Made by a program: the position numbers and the translations under genes. A DNA stretch of 64,000 nt from Nostoc piscinale CENA21 (GTDB taxonomy: Bacteria; Cyanobacteriota; Cyanobacteriia; Cyanobacteriales; Nostocaceae), in NCBI RefSeq assembly GCF_001298445.1, contig NZ_CP012036.1, positions 3,005,351-3,069,350 of the forward strand, read 5' to 3'. Of the stretch, positions 8,842 through 18,356 are shown one piece after another. The notes under the pieces are model-generated. The model was not told the origin of the DNA and ran no database searches. It saw only the letters and a program-made list of their open reading frames with translations. Positions within the stretch are counted from its first letter, which is position 1. Every line of letters starts with the position of its first letter.

Positions 8842-9238
8842 AAGGTGCCTATTACTGAAAGCAAATTTAAGAAAAGTTTGAAAAAAATTTTTTGAGCTAA
8901 TGAAAAAAAAGATTAATATTAGTTAATTAAGATAGCAAAATTTTTATCTATATTATAGTTACCGATGGCAACATTAATTGAGTTGCTCATTCTGAACTTA
9001 TTAATCTTTTTTGGCAAAAAAGCTATTTGAGAATTAAAATTTTTTTATTATTAAGTATCTTCCCACAAATTTTACAAATAAGTTGTATTGTTAGATACTT
9101 ATTTTTCTCACCATTTAAGTTAGATGTCGTCAGGATAAATGCTGATTGTGGGGATTGGAAGAAGAAGCAGGGGGCAGAGGGCAGGGTGCAAGGGAGAGAA
9201 GAACCAATGACAAAGGACAAATGACCAATGACTATTGA
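8842..9238. other. AT-rich intergenic region with short repeat at its right end
   Basis: This 397-base gap lies upstream of hrcA and downstream of the rhodanese gene, both on the minus strand. The part near hrcA is very AT-rich with A and T runs (8877-8895). The right end (9170-9241) holds GGGCAGAGGGCAGGGTGCA and ATGACAAAGGACAAATGACC repeat units of types found elsewhere in the window. Open frames in it have no homology-like features and read through repeats, so no gene is called. Confidence 0.6.
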
Positions 9239-9625
9239 CTAATATTGTGGGATTGCTGGGTCAACTAGTTGGGAATAAGCTGCGATACCACCTGTAATAT
9301 TTTTGACATTGGTAAACCCTTGAGCAATCAACCACTGACACATCTGAGCAGAACGCACACCGTGATGACAAAGGACGAGGGTTTCGGCTTCTGGATTTAA
9401 CATCGTAAAAATTTTTTCATTCCAGTCGGCATATTCACTCAAAGGTAAGTTAACAAACCCTGGGAGACTGGCGATCGCTAATTCTTGGGGTTCACGTACA
9501 TCTACTAACTGGATATTTGCATCGCTAGTAGCTAAACGTTCTGCCAATTCCTCTACACTAATTTGCATCATAGGTTGACCAAAGGATTTATCTGTGATGA
9601 AGTTTTTGTAAACGATCCTATACAT
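9239..9625 (-). CDS. Single-domain rhodanese-like protein
   Basis: The 128-residue protein has the rhodanese fold: QISVEELAERLATSDANIQL, VDVREPQELAIASLPGFVNLPL, and the active-site loop LCHHGVRSAQMCQWLIAQGF with the catalytic cysteine in CHHGVRS, followed by the NITGGIAAYSQ segment. Such proteins transfer sulfane sulfur or act in thiol chemistry. The start is ambiguous: ATG 9625 is used here, but MMQISVEEL at 9571 would align better with short homologues, and neither has a good ribosome site. Confidence 0.88.
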   Translation of the reverse strand: MYRIVYKNFITDKSFGQPMMQISVEELAERLATSDANIQLVDVREPQELAIASLPGFVNLPLSEYADWNEKIFTMLNPEAETLVLCHHGVRSAQMCQWLIAQGFTNVKNITGGIAAYSQLVDPAIPQY

Positions 9626-9973
9626 TTATGTTGACAGAAAATCTTCCCCTTAGCATGAGCATCGATTCTCAATAATTTCGGCTTAGTCTCAAGATTGTCT
9701 GTTAAGACTGGGTGTAAGGGGTTAAGGGTGTAAGGTACAGGGGAAAACGAGATTCTATTGACCTAAATATCTTTCACACCTCTTACTTACGTAGTGAGAC
9801 GAAAAACCAAGGGTTTAGGGGAGTGTGAAAGGGTATAGGGGTGTAGGTGTTCAAAACCCTTACACCCTTACACCCATTCTTAACAGTAACTTTTGTGCGT
9901 AAGTCTTAACACCCTTACACGCTGTTCATTAATTCTGCTTAAATGGCTGTGAAAGTCAGTATTTAATAGCTTT
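9626..9973. repeat. Intergenic region packed with GTAAGGGT-type short repeats
   Basis: This 348-base gap between divergent genes contains many copies of a GGGTGTAAGGGTGTAAGG-like heptamer in both orientations (about 9707-9745, 9800-9850 and 9851-9915). The segment 9838-9904 recurs, inverted and slightly diverged, at 51060-51125. The same family appears near 21715, 35225, 41628, 42730 and 43420. These are short tandemly repeated sequences typical of heterocystous cyanobacteria. Confidence 0.75.
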
Positions 9974-11611
9974 ATGGTGAATCGGCAAAGCTCATTTTTT
10001 GGTTTTATAGCGGCTGGTGCGATCGCACTGATATTAATTGCGATCGCAGTTTTTTGGTTTTTCACCAGAACTCCTGTGACTCTCGTCACTTCCACCACCT
10101 CCCAGCCTGGTGCAGCTATTTTTGTGTCGAAGCTTTCTCCGGTGATGGTGTCGTTACTCACCAACCCTGAACGTTTGCAAGCTTTAGAACGAGAAGGGGA
10201 AATTTCTAAAATCAAAACCAGTTTATTGGCTAAAAGTGGCATAGATTATCAAAAAGATATTCAGCCGTGGTTGGGTAACGAAATTACACTAGCTGTCACC
10301 ACCACAGATTTAGATCGTGATTCCGCCAATGGACAGCAGCCAGGATATCTCATGGCTTTAGCCACCACTAAACAAGACAAAAGCCGCGAGTTTGTCGAGT
10401 TATTATTTTCTAAACGGGTATTAGCTGGCTCTAACTTAGATACCGAAGAATATCAAGGTGTGAAGGTGCTTTACGATAGCCAACTCGCCGCCGCAGTAGT
10501 TGGTGATGGCTTTGTGTTATTTGCTAATGATCCTAGCGTTGTCAAGGATGCAATTAACAATGTCCAAGCGCCAGACCTAAATTTAACTAGTTCACCCCAA
10601 TACCAAAAAGCTCTTCAGCAATTACCGGAAGCTTCCTTAGCCGTGGCTTTCTTGAATTTTCCCATCGTTGCTCAATGGCAAGGTTTAGCATTATCAGAAC
10701 CAACCTACGACAGTGAAATTGTGTCTCTGGGCTTGAACTCCAAAGGTTTATTAGCAGAAACCAGCTTTTTAACAGCATCTGAACTCACGCCACCAGCCAC
10801 GCCACTGACAAAACCAGTCGGGGCGTTGAAATACATCCCAGCATCGGCAGGTTTGGCGATTTCTGGTGCAAACTTAAGCAACTTGGCTGACAGTGATTTA
10901 GCGAAATTCTGGATGCAAATCAAAACAGCTATTTCGGGTTCAGAAACAGATGTGATTTCCCGCTTGGTACAACCATTAACCGAGGTACAAAAAACCTGGG
11001 GTATCAACTTTAATCAAGATATTTTTAGCTGGGTGAAGGGAGAATATGCGATCGCACTTTTACCACGTACAGGCCAAGTTCTTCCTGATTGGATTTTTGT
11101 GGTGGAGAAAACCGAGGAATTACCCGAAGGAATTGCCAAATTAGATGCGATCGCATCCGCAAAGGGACTTAGCAGCAACACCCTGAGTTTAAATAAACAA
11201 CAAATCTCCGCTTGGACAGAGTTAAGCACTAAAAAAACACAAATCAAAGACAGACCATCATTCACCATTGAAGCCACAGCCCAAGGGATACACACCACCC
11301 TCGACAATTACGAAATTTTCGCCTCAGACTTGGCGACAATGGATGAAGTTCTTGCTGGTAAAGAAAAATCCTTACTAGACAATCGCAATTTCCAAAACAG
11401 CGTCGCAGCGATTCCCCAACCCAATCAAGGTTACATATATCTAGATTGGGCAAAAAGTCAAGGAGTTTTAGAAAGGCAAATCCCCGTGCTGAAACTCATA
11501 GAAGTCTTAGGTAAACCATTTTTTAACAGCCTGCGATCGCTCACCCTCAGCAGTTACGGTAGCGAAACCAATGCACTCAAAGGCGGGATTTTTCTACAAC
11601 TGCAAGAGTAA
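9974..11611 (+). CDS. DUF3352 domain-containing membrane-anchored protein
   Basis: The 545-residue protein has one N-terminal membrane helix (FFGFIAAGAIALILIAIAVF) and a long extracytoplasmic region starting with QPGAAIFVSKLSPVMVSLL. The organisation and motifs match DUF3352 proteins, conserved in cyanobacteria with unknown function. Repeated halves contain matching segments such as EYQGVKVLYDSQLAAAVVGD and NYEIFASDLATMDEVLAGK, implying an internal duplication. It stands alone between repeat-rich gaps. Confidence 0.82.
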   Translation: MVNRQSSFFGFIAAGAIALILIAIAVFWFFTRTPVTLVTSTTSQPGAAIFVSKLSPVMVSLLTNPERLQALEREGEISKIKTSLLAKSGIDYQKDIQPWLGNEITLAVTTTDLDRDSANGQQPGYLMALATTKQDKSREFVELLFSKRVLAGSNLDTEEYQGVKVLYDSQLAAAVVGDGFVLFANDPSVVKDAINNVQAPDLNLTSSPQYQKALQQLPEASLAVAFLNFPIVAQWQGLALSEPTYDSEIVSLGLNSKGLLAETSFLTASELTPPATPLTKPVGALKYIPASAGLAISGANLSNLADSDLAKFWMQIKTAISGSETDVISRLVQPLTEVQKTWGINFNQDIFSWVKGEYAIALLPRTGQVLPDWIFVVEKTEELPEGIAKLDAIASAKGLSSNTLSLNKQQISAWTELSTKKTQIKDRPSFTIEATAQGIHTTLDNYEIFASDLATMDEVLAGKEKSLLDNRNFQNSVAAIPQPNQGYIYLDWAKSQGVLERQIPVLKLIEVLGKPFFNSLRSLTLSSYGSETNALKGGIFLQLQE

Positions 11612-11798
11612 GAAAAAGTCTGAAGCCTGAAACCAAAGGAGAAGTAAATAATGACCATTGACAAATGACAAATGGCCAATGACTAATCCTTTTTGTGTCA
11701 CATCCTAATGTGGCACAGCTAAATCAAAATTTTCAGGAATGAATTAATTACAATATGTATATATAACTACATTTAGTCAAGCCTGTTGGAGGGCTACT

Positions 11799-12290
11799 AT
11801 GAAAGACCGTCGCCCCCGACTTCAGAAGCGAATCAGTTGGGTTTTAGCTATCTTAGCTGCTGTTACAGCAGCACCAGCGATCGCCGAAACACCCAACTTT
11901 GGTAAGTTCAGTTTGGTACCAGGGTTTGAAACTGCCCAAGGTAAATTTTCGGGTTATACGGGTGGTTCTTTTTCCTTGTCAGCGATTAGTAACCGCGATC
12001 GTGATAAAAAAGCTTGCATTGGCTTTGCCGACCCCAAGCCAGATTACACAATGGTTTTAGAAAAAGACTTTGAGCAACTAACAATATTAGTTAACACTGG
12101 TAATACAGATACAACATTGCTAGTGAAAGGCCCAGACAATGACACAATTCGTTGCGGCGATGATACTGGTAGAAGTAAAGATGCTAGTATTAGCGATCAC
12201 AACTGGAAAAAAGGTATTTATCAGATTTGGGTCGGTACATTTAATCCAGATGCCAAGCATAAGTATACTTTGACAGTTCAGCAAAAATAA
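11799..12290 (+). CDS. Small secreted protein with PPC-like beta domain
   Basis: The 163-residue protein starts after a good ribosome site (GGAGGGC) and has a signal peptide (RISWVLAILAAVTAAPAIAE). The mature part is a beta-rich domain: GKFSLVPGFETAQGKFSGYT, a cysteine pair at ACIGFADPKP and IRCGDDTG, and a C-terminal GIYQIWVGTFNP segment that resembles bacterial pre-peptidase C-terminal domains. No protease is attached. Function unknown; it is probably periplasmic or extracellular. It lies just before the injection-system genes but is separated by repeats, so linkage is doubtful. Confidence 0.7.
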   Translation: MKDRRPRLQKRISWVLAILAAVTAAPAIAETPNFGKFSLVPGFETAQGKFSGYTGGSFSLSAISNRDRDKKACIGFADPKPDYTMVLEKDFEQLTILVNTGNTDTTLLVKGPDNDTIRCGDDTGRSKDASISDHNWKKGIYQIWVGTFNPDAKHKYTLTVQQK

Positions 12291-12405
12291 TAGGGAATAG
12301 GAGCTACTAAGATAAAGGTCAAAAGTCAAAAGGTAAAAGATTAGTTCCTTTTTACTTTTGCCTTTTTATTTTTAACTTTATCAATTCCATCCCCACTCCC
12401 CAACT

Positions 12406-12927
12406 ATGACTAGTCGTTTAGTAAAAGCAAAACTCATCGCCACAGAACAAGCTGCGCCAGATATTGAGTTTATGTTTAACCCTTCTCAGTTAGACTTCTC
12501 GCAGCAGATTAATTTGACCAAAAGTAGTGGTGCGCGTACAGGGCGAGGTTTACCAAAAGTTAGTTTTGCTTACCCCGAACCATGCAAACTCAGTATTAAT
12601 AACATCATATTTGACACTTACGAAAGCGGTACTAGCGTCCTCACCCATCTCAAGAAATTTGAAAAAGCCGTTAACTTTGCTGAAGCTGGCGCAGGTCAAG
12701 AAAAGCGCCCACCAGTGTATATATTTACCTGGGGCGACCAGCAATATTTACGCTGTTTTGTTCAATCTCTTAACTACAGCCTGACTTTGTTTTTACCAGA
12801 CGGTACACCAGTACGTGCCAAAGTTAACCTCACCCTAGAGGAAGTTGATGAATCAATTTCCCAGCCAGGAATGGGGACATCTAGCAGCGTAGACCGGACT
12901 GGCGACAGCAGAAGTAGCCGGAGTTAA
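12406..12927 (+). CDS. Contractile injection system tube-adaptor protein (Afp7/Cis7-like)
   Basis: The 173-residue protein opens with MTSRLVKAKLIATEQAAPDI and carries the FMFNPSQLDFSQ motif, KLSINNIIFDTYESGTSVLT, and YIFTWGDQQYLRCFVQSLNY. These mark the CIS tube or LysM-type adaptor proteins (Afp7 of the antifeeding prophage family) that join the inner tube to the spike. A C-terminal LysM is not evident; the protein ends with a Ser/Arg-rich tail. It is the first gene of the injection-system cluster, directly upstream of the spike gene. Confidence 0.85.
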   Translation: MTSRLVKAKLIATEQAAPDIEFMFNPSQLDFSQQINLTKSSGARTGRGLPKVSFAYPEPCKLSINNIIFDTYESGTSVLTHLKKFEKAVNFAEAGAGQEKRPPVYIFTWGDQQYLRCFVQSLNYSLTLFLPDGTPVRAKVNLTLEEVDESISQPGMGTSSSVDRTGDSRSSRS

Positions 12928-13151
12928 CTGCCTTCGGGCGAGGTAGACGGCAGTGGTTGGACTTCGCTCACCAACTGGGCAGGAAGCAGAAGGGAAAATT
13001 TTGAATTAAGAATAAAGCCTTTTTGACTCGCCCATTTGGGTTTAAATTTCCCTCTCATCTGCCTCCTGCCTCCATTAATTCGACCTTTGGGGAATAGCGT
13101 GTAATACAATATTTTCTCTAGGCTATTGGCAACCTCCTCTTGCCAATATGT

Positions 13152-15116
13152 ATGCCTGTTCTTTACATACCTGAGCCACTATTACAAATAGATAACACTA
13201 ATGCTTCTGCTGATTTGCTCAATGATATTTTGCAAATCACAGTAGAAGAAAGTCTGCATCTACCAGGAATGTTTACTTTAGTAATCCGTAATGATTACTT
13301 TCCAGGACAGACAACAGAAGCAACTTGGAAGCATCAAAGTTTATTTGCTATTGGTAAGAAAATTAAAATTGGCTTTGTTTCTAGCACGACGCAAAACGCA
13401 GATTTTGAAGATGCAGAGCAAGGTTACGTATTAGAAGGGGAAATTACCGCCATAGAAACTGAGTTCACCAGTGGTTCTCAAGCTCCCATCATCATTCGCG
13501 GCTATGATATGTCCCACCGCTTGCATCGAGGACGTTACAATCGCTCCTTTCAAAATGTCACTGATAGCGATGTGGTAAACCAAGTTATCGGTGAAGCAGG
13601 TATTGCAGCAGGTACAGTTACCTCTACCACTATTGTTCATGATTATGTGTTTCAAGAAAATCAGACCAATATGGAATTTTTGCGGGAACGAGCCGCTCGT
13701 CTCGGCTTTGAATTATATGTGCAGGATAGTAAATTAAACTTTCGCCAACCTGCCCAAAACGAATCTTTATCACTCAAATGGTTAGAAGATATTCATAACT
13801 TCCGAGTTCGTGTTAGCAGTGCCGAACAAGTCAGTTCTGTGGAAGTGCGGGGGTGGGATTACTCTACCAAAAAAGCAATTGTTTCTACAGCCTCTACAGA
13901 ACAGGTGATTACCTCTACAGATAACGGCAAAGGCAGTTCAACTAGCACAAAGTTCACCATCAAGCCGAAAATGATTGTGGTAGACCAGCCTGTGTTTAGC
14001 GTGAATGAAGCAGCAAAAATCGCCCAAGCTTTGTGTAATGAACTGGGTGGCGAATTTGTTATGGCTGATGCTGTTGGTGAAGGAAATCCCAAAATCAGGC
14101 CAGGGAAAGTAATTAAATTGACAGATATGGGTAGTTACAGTGGTAGTTACTACGTTACTGAAACTCGCCATTTGTTCCACGAGCGAAAATTTGTCACAGA
14201 GTTTAGTGTGCGGGGTTTGCGATCGGGAGATTTATTAGCAACTCTCTCATCCCAAACACATCTGCAAGCAGGACAAACTCTATTAGTAGGTGTGGTTAGT
14301 AATAACAACGACCCGAAAGGTTGGGGTCGTGTAAGAGTGAAATTTCCGACCTTAACTGAAGAACATGAAAGTAATTGGGCAAGAGTTGTCAGTGTCGGTG
14401 CTGGCCCAGGAAGAGGTTTTGACTGTTTACCAGAGGTAAATGATGAGGTATTAGTCGCCTTTGAACATGGCGATATTCATCGTCCTTACGTCATTGGTGG
14501 TGTGTGGAATGGCACAGACGCACCACCAGAAAAAGTTGCTGATACCGTTGTTGGTGGAAAAGTGCGTTTACGAACGTTTAAAACCCGCGTTGGACATAAA
14601 CTCCAATTTGTTGAAGAAGATAAAGGCACTAAAAAAGGCGTATATCTGCAAACAGTAGACGGTCATAATTTGCGGATGAATGACAGCGATAAATTTGCTG
14701 AATTAGAAACTACAGGCGGTCACAAATTTCGCTGTGATGATAGTAGTAAAACGATTAGCTTGACTTCTACAGGTGACATTACAGTTAAATCTGGGACAAC
14801 CGGGACAGCCAAGAAAATTAGTGTCAATGGTGGTGAAATTGCTTTAACGGCAACGCAAAAAATTACTTTAACTGTAGGAGGTACAAGTATTGAACTTACA
14901 CCCAGTGGTATTACGATGCGAACGACTGGAACTTTGAGTATACAATCTGGTAGTTCTATCAGTGTGCAAGCTGGAGGTTCTTTGAGTGCTAACGCTGGTG
15001 GTGCAATTTCCGCTAATTCTGGTAGTTCGGTCAGCGTCAATGCTGGCGCTGCGGTGAGTATAAACGGTGCAGCTTCCGTCGGTATTTTAGGCGGGGTAGT
15101 TCGGTTGAATTGTTGA
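13152..15116 (+). CDS. CIS spike protein, VgrG/gp5-gp27-like (Cis8)
   Basis: The 654-residue central spike combines a gp27-like hub (residues about 1-370, with GYDMSHRLHRGRYNRSFQNV and the NMEFLRERAARLGFELYVQD motif), a gp5 OB-fold near 380-450 (GVVSNNNDPKGWGRVRVKFP) and a C-terminal beta-helix needle of short SGSSISVQAGGSLSA-like repeats. As a trimer it forms the piercing needle on which the PAAR tip sits. The ATG at 13152 is used; an in-frame TTG at 13140 is less likely. No effector domain is fused to the C-terminus. Confidence 0.93.
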   Translation: MPVLYIPEPLLQIDNTNASADLLNDILQITVEESLHLPGMFTLVIRNDYFPGQTTEATWKHQSLFAIGKKIKIGFVSSTTQNADFEDAEQGYVLEGEITAIETEFTSGSQAPIIIRGYDMSHRLHRGRYNRSFQNVTDSDVVNQVIGEAGIAAGTVTSTTIVHDYVFQENQTNMEFLRERAARLGFELYVQDSKLNFRQPAQNESLSLKWLEDIHNFRVRVSSAEQVSSVEVRGWDYSTKKAIVSTASTEQVITSTDNGKGSSTSTKFTIKPKMIVVDQPVFSVNEAAKIAQALCNELGGEFVMADAVGEGNPKIRPGKVIKLTDMGSYSGSYYVTETRHLFHERKFVTEFSVRGLRSGDLLATLSSQTHLQAGQTLLVGVVSNNNDPKGWGRVRVKFPTLTEEHESNWARVVSVGAGPGRGFDCLPEVNDEVLVAFEHGDIHRPYVIGGVWNGTDAPPEKVADTVVGGKVRLRTFKTRVGHKLQFVEEDKGTKKGVYLQTVDGHNLRMNDSDKFAELETTGGHKFRCDDSSKTISLTSTGDITVKSGTTGTAKKISVNGGEIALTATQKITLTVGGTSIELTPSGITMRTTGTLSIQSGSSISVQAGGSLSANAGGAISANSGSSVSVNAGAAVSINGAASVGILGGVVRLNC

Positions 15117-15249
15117 TGGTCATTGGTCATTAGTCATTTGTTATTTGTCATTTGTCCTTTGTCATTGGTTCTTCCCCTGCACCCCTGCACCCTTACTCCC
15201 TTACTCCCTTCCAACTCCCTATTTCCAACTCCCCACTCCCTAATAAATT
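15117..15249. repeat. Mixed short repeats between spike and PAAR genes
   Basis: The whole junction consists of short repeat units: GGTCATTGGTCATTAGTCAT and TTTGTCATTTGTCC units, then CACCCCTGCACCC and CTTACTCCCTTACTCCC, then AACTCCCTATTTCCAACTCC. The first family also occurs inverted at 9200-9241 and 11650-11690. No promoter or terminator is recognisable. Confidence 0.7.
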
Positions 15250-15537
15250 ATGTTTCCCGCAGCAAGATTAACTGATTTAACTGTCACAGGCGATCCGATT
15301 ACTGGGCCTGGTGTGCCGAATGTTTTAATTGCAGGTTTACCCGCAGCTTGTGTTGGCGATTTAGTGGCGGGGCCTGTGGTGACTGGCAGTATTGTCATGG
15401 GGTCTTTTACGGTCTTGATTGGTGGTAGACCTGCGGCGCGAGTGACTTCTCAGGTAACTGGAGTGAATACTGTAACTGGTGTGCCATTGACTACAGTTGT
15501 GGGTATAGGTGCGCCGACGGTGTTAATTGGTGGCTGA
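15250..15537 (+). CDS. PAAR-domain spike tip (Cis10)
   Basis: The 95-residue protein consists only of the PAAR fold, with the motif at the start (MFPAARLTDLT) and again as GRPAARVTSQVTG. Alternating hydrophobic turns containing VLIAGLPAACVGDL and TVLIGG form the conical tip that caps the VgrG-like spike. The last 88 bases are also read on the opposite strand as the C-terminal tail of a sensor kinase. Confidence 0.92.
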   Translation: MFPAARLTDLTVTGDPITGPGVPNVLIAGLPAACVGDLVAGPVVTGSIVMGSFTVLIGGRPAARVTSQVTGVNTVTGVPLTTVVGIGAPTVLIGG

Positions 15538-17243
15538 AAGGTAAAAGAGCCTTTACTCAGCATATTTTTTGGGACTTCGACATTCTTGCGAGCCGTAATA
15601 GGAATGTGAATGCAGAAAACTGTACCTTGTCCGGATTCAGAGAAGCATTCTATTTTACCGTTATGCTTTTCGATAATTTTGCGACAAATGGGCATTCCTA
15701 AACCAGTACCTTTACCAATGGGTTTGGTGGTGAAGAATGGTTCAAAAAGGCGATCGCGCACTTCTTCGGTCATTCCTGAGCCATTATCTTGAATCCGAAC
15801 GACTATATATGGAGAATTTGTCAATATTTTGCCATTTTCTAATGAGGTGCTAATAGTAATAATCCCTTCTTTTTCTTGACCGTCTAAGGCATCGATCGCA
15901 TTAGCTAGAATATTCATAAATACCTGATTTAGTTGGCTGGGATAACACTCAACTAAAGGTATGACATCATAATTTTTGATGACTTCAATTCCGAATTTGC
16001 TACAGCCTGTCTTTAAGCGATTGTTCAAGATTAGCAAAGTACTATCAATACCTTCATGAATATCGGCTGCGGTCATTTGTGATTGCTCGGTGCGAGAAAA
16101 GTTGCGTAACGATAACACAATCTCACGGACACGCTTAATGCCTAAATTCATGGAACTGATCAGTTTTGGTAAATCTTCTGCAACAAAGTCTAAGTCAATT
16201 TCTTCGCTGAGTTCTTGAACTGCTGGAATATAATCACAGTTATCTTGATAAATATGTACTAGACGCAATAAATCATCAACATATTGTTGAGCGTGGCTAA
16301 TATTCCCACTAATAAAGTTAACTGGATTATTAATTTCATGGGCAATTCCAGCAACTAATTGTCCTAAACTTGACATTTTTTCACTTTGAATTAACTGTGC
16401 TTGTGTTTGTTGTAATTCATGCAGTGTAGTTTGGAGTTGTTGCGCTTGGATTTGGGCGATTTTTGCCGCTTCACAACTTTGTTCATAGAGCAAGGCTTTT
16501 TCGATCGCCACTCCCGCCTGCATTGCCAATATACTTAATAGTTTTAAGTCTCGGTTAGTATAATTAACCGCAGTTTCGCTACCAATGACAATTGCCCCAA
16601 CTACCCGTTCTTCCACATTTAAAGGAACACAAATTAACGAATTGAATTGTTTATTTTCTCCAAGATATCTGGGATAAGCAACAAGATTGTTCACAATTTC
16701 CCCTCGTCCCATCTGCACTATATTGCCAATAATGCCTTCGCCTAATTTTATCGGTTGTTGGAGATAACTGCTGCTGCCAATTTCTGCGAGAATTTCAAAA
16801 AAATTTGTTTTTTGATTTAATAATAAAATTGCACCACCAGTAGAAGGGATTAATTGAGAGGCTTCTTGGATGAGCAATCGAGAAACTTGCCGCAGGTTGA
16901 GACTGGCAGTTACTTGAATCGAAATATCATGGAGTAAATCAATTTCTTGATATCTTTCTAGCAGTTCATGGGCGAGATTTTTCTTTTCAGATTCTTGTTT
17001 GAGTGCATAGATGAGGATTGAAACAACACCAACCGCCTGTTGTGAACCACGTACCCAACCAATCACCTCACCAGCAAATTCTATCGGATGGGCGATCGCA
17101 TAATTTTCTCCTGCTTGCCCGAAGAGTATTTCGCCTTCCGTATTTTCTACAGTAAACTGATAATTTATCGCTTTAGCAAAATCATTCAGAAGAGCTAATA
17201 CATCCTTTTTTACAATCAGATTACTGAAATTGCTTTTAACCAT
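15450..17243 (-). CDS. GAF-domain sensor histidine kinase, antisense within the CIS cluster
   Basis: The 597-residue hybrid-free kinase has an N-terminal sensor-like region (1-80), a GAF domain (about 105-255), a coiled coil, then the HisKA H-box (LGQLVAGIAHEINNPVNFIS) and HATPase with N-box NQVFMNILANAIDAL and G-boxes DNGSGM and GKGTGLGMP. It is soluble. Its C-terminus extends some 30 residues past the usual end (CIHIPITAR) because the frame stays open until TGA at 15450-15452, opposite the PAAR gene. It may sense a stress linked to deployment of the injection system; that is inference from position only. Confidence 0.9.
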   Translation of the reverse strand: MVKSNFSNLIVKKDVLALLNDFAKAINYQFTVENTEGEILFGQAGENYAIAHPIEFAGEVIGWVRGSQQAVGVVSILIYALKQESEKKNLAHELLERYQEIDLLHDISIQVTASLNLRQVSRLLIQEASQLIPSTGGAILLLNQKTNFFEILAEIGSSSYLQQPIKLGEGIIGNIVQMGRGEIVNNLVAYPRYLGENKQFNSLICVPLNVEERVVGAIVIGSETAVNYTNRDLKLLSILAMQAGVAIEKALLYEQSCEAAKIAQIQAQQLQTTLHELQQTQAQLIQSEKMSSLGQLVAGIAHEINNPVNFISGNISHAQQYVDDLLRLVHIYQDNCDYIPAVQELSEEIDLDFVAEDLPKLISSMNLGIKRVREIVLSLRNFSRTEQSQMTAADIHEGIDSTLLILNNRLKTGCSKFGIEVIKNYDVIPLVECYPSQLNQVFMNILANAIDALDGQEKEGIITISTSLENGKILTNSPYIVVRIQDNGSGMTEEVRDRLFEPFFTTKPIGKGTGLGMPICRKIIEKHNGKIECFSESGQGTVFCIHIPITARKNVEVPKNMLSKGSFTFQPPINTVGAPIPTTVVNGTPVTVFTPVT

Positions 17244-17847
17244 TTGCTCTCATCCTGATTTTATTTCAGATTTTGCTTAAGCATCAGTCTTGTATACCTA
17301 ATAGATGGATATTTTTATTTATTCTTGGCTATTTGCCACCCCTATAATTAGTGTCAAATAACTGCCATTTTTTAGGTATTAGCTTGTATTTTTGTAAAAT
17401 TATAATTTTAAATAAAGTTGATGCAACTCGATTATAAGTTACTCATTTCTGAGAGTTCACCGTAAATTCATTGATTTTTGTATATTCAGCAAATCTACTT
17501 AAAGAAAATACTATATATAAAGTGATACACTGAACAGAAATATTACGGCATTAAGTTGATATTGTTTGAATGCGTCTCATAGTCGCAAGTGCTTAAAGCT
17601 TGAATAAAATTAACCGCAGATAAACGCAGCGAAAAGTTGCGTGGGCGGCTCTGCCGACTTGAGCAAACTTTTCAAGACAGACGGACGCGGATGGAATTTC
17701 GGTGATGGCAATAAATTAGTTGAAGGTAAGGATAGAGAATTACAAACGACGCTGCCAAAATGAAGGTTAACTCGACTTTTGGCGAATGGTATTAGTTTTA
17801 GCGATCGGCATAAAGTAGCGTAAACTGCTCATCACTGTGTACCTACC
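17244..17847. other. Divergent 600-base region between the sensor kinase and the gp25 gene
   Basis: This region must hold the promoters of the minus-strand kinase and the plus-strand baseplate genes. Its left half is AT-rich without a clear gene. A dispersed repeat occupies 17635-17669 (AGTTGCGTGGGCGG...GACTTGAGCAAACT), whose inverted copy lies at 60639-60673. It is flanked by CGCAGATAAACGCAG-type repeat DNA. No convincing open reading frame or RNA gene was found. Confidence 0.6.
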
Positions 17848-18249
17848 ATGCCAGAACTCAATCAAAATCAACACCTGGGGACGGGCTGGTCGTTTCCGTT
17901 GCGGGTGAATGTCCAAGGAGGTCTGCAACTAAGTAAGGCCGATCGCAATATTGAAGAGTCGATGATGCTGATTTTGCGTACCGAATTGGGTGAACGCGTC
18001 TATCGTCCTAATTTTGGTTCGCGGTTGTCTGAGTTGACTTTTGCACCGATGAACACTCAAACTTTATTACTTTTACGTCTACACGTCCAAGAAGCTTTGG
18101 AAATGTGGGAACCGCGCATTGTTTTAGATGCGGTGCGTGCTGACCCCGATCCCCTGCGAGGTCGTGTAGATATTGTGATTGAATATCATCCCAAAGATAG
18201 TCATGATTCGCGGAGTTTAGTATTTCCGTTTTATTTGAATGGGCAATAA
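17848..18249 (+). CDS. Baseplate wedge protein, gp25-like (GPW/gp25 family, Cis9)
   Basis: The 133-residue protein matches the gp25 fold: GWSFPLRVNVQGGLQLSKAD, the ILRTELGERVYRPNFGSRL motif, then LLLRLHVQEALEMWEPRI and a final strand. In phage T4 and in injection systems gp25 nucleates sheath assembly on the baseplate. Length is typical. It begins the second block of CIS genes after the inserted kinase. Confidence 0.93.
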   Translation: MPELNQNQHLGTGWSFPLRVNVQGGLQLSKADRNIEESMMLILRTELGERVYRPNFGSRLSELTFAPMNTQTLLLLRLHVQEALEMWEPRIVLDAVRADPDPLRGRVDIVIEYHPKDSHDSRSLVFPFYLNGQ

Positions 18250-18356
18250 AAAGGCAGGAGGCAGAAGGCAGGAGGAGTATTAAATACTCAGCACTCAGCA
18301 CTTTTAACTCAGCACTCAGCAATCAGCACTTTTAACTCAGCACTTTTATTAATATT
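18250..18356 (+). repeat. AACTCAGCACTCAGCA tandem repeats between gp25 and baseplate J genes
   Basis: The junction starts with AGGCAGGAGGCAGAAGGCAGG units and continues with at least seven partial copies of CTCAGCACTCAGCACTTTTA (18284-18347). The same family appears inverted at 21658-21690 and again near 42863, 56365 and 60694. Confidence 0.8.

Noticed and set aside
8842..8950. CIRCE operator before hrcA
   Set aside because: No TTAGCACTC-N9-GAGTGCTAA was found; only A/T runs are present.
9023..9224. Open frames on both strands in the gap after the rhodanese gene
   Set aside because: They read through AT-rich DNA and short repeats and have no ribosome site or recognisable domain.
14720..15130. 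Minus-strand open frame opposite the spike needle region
   Set aside because: It arises from the repetitive codons of the beta-helix on the other strand.
18284..18347. Possible CRISPR array in CTCAGCACTCAGCA repeats
   Set aside because: Units are contiguous without unique spacers of uniform length, and no cas gene lies nearby.
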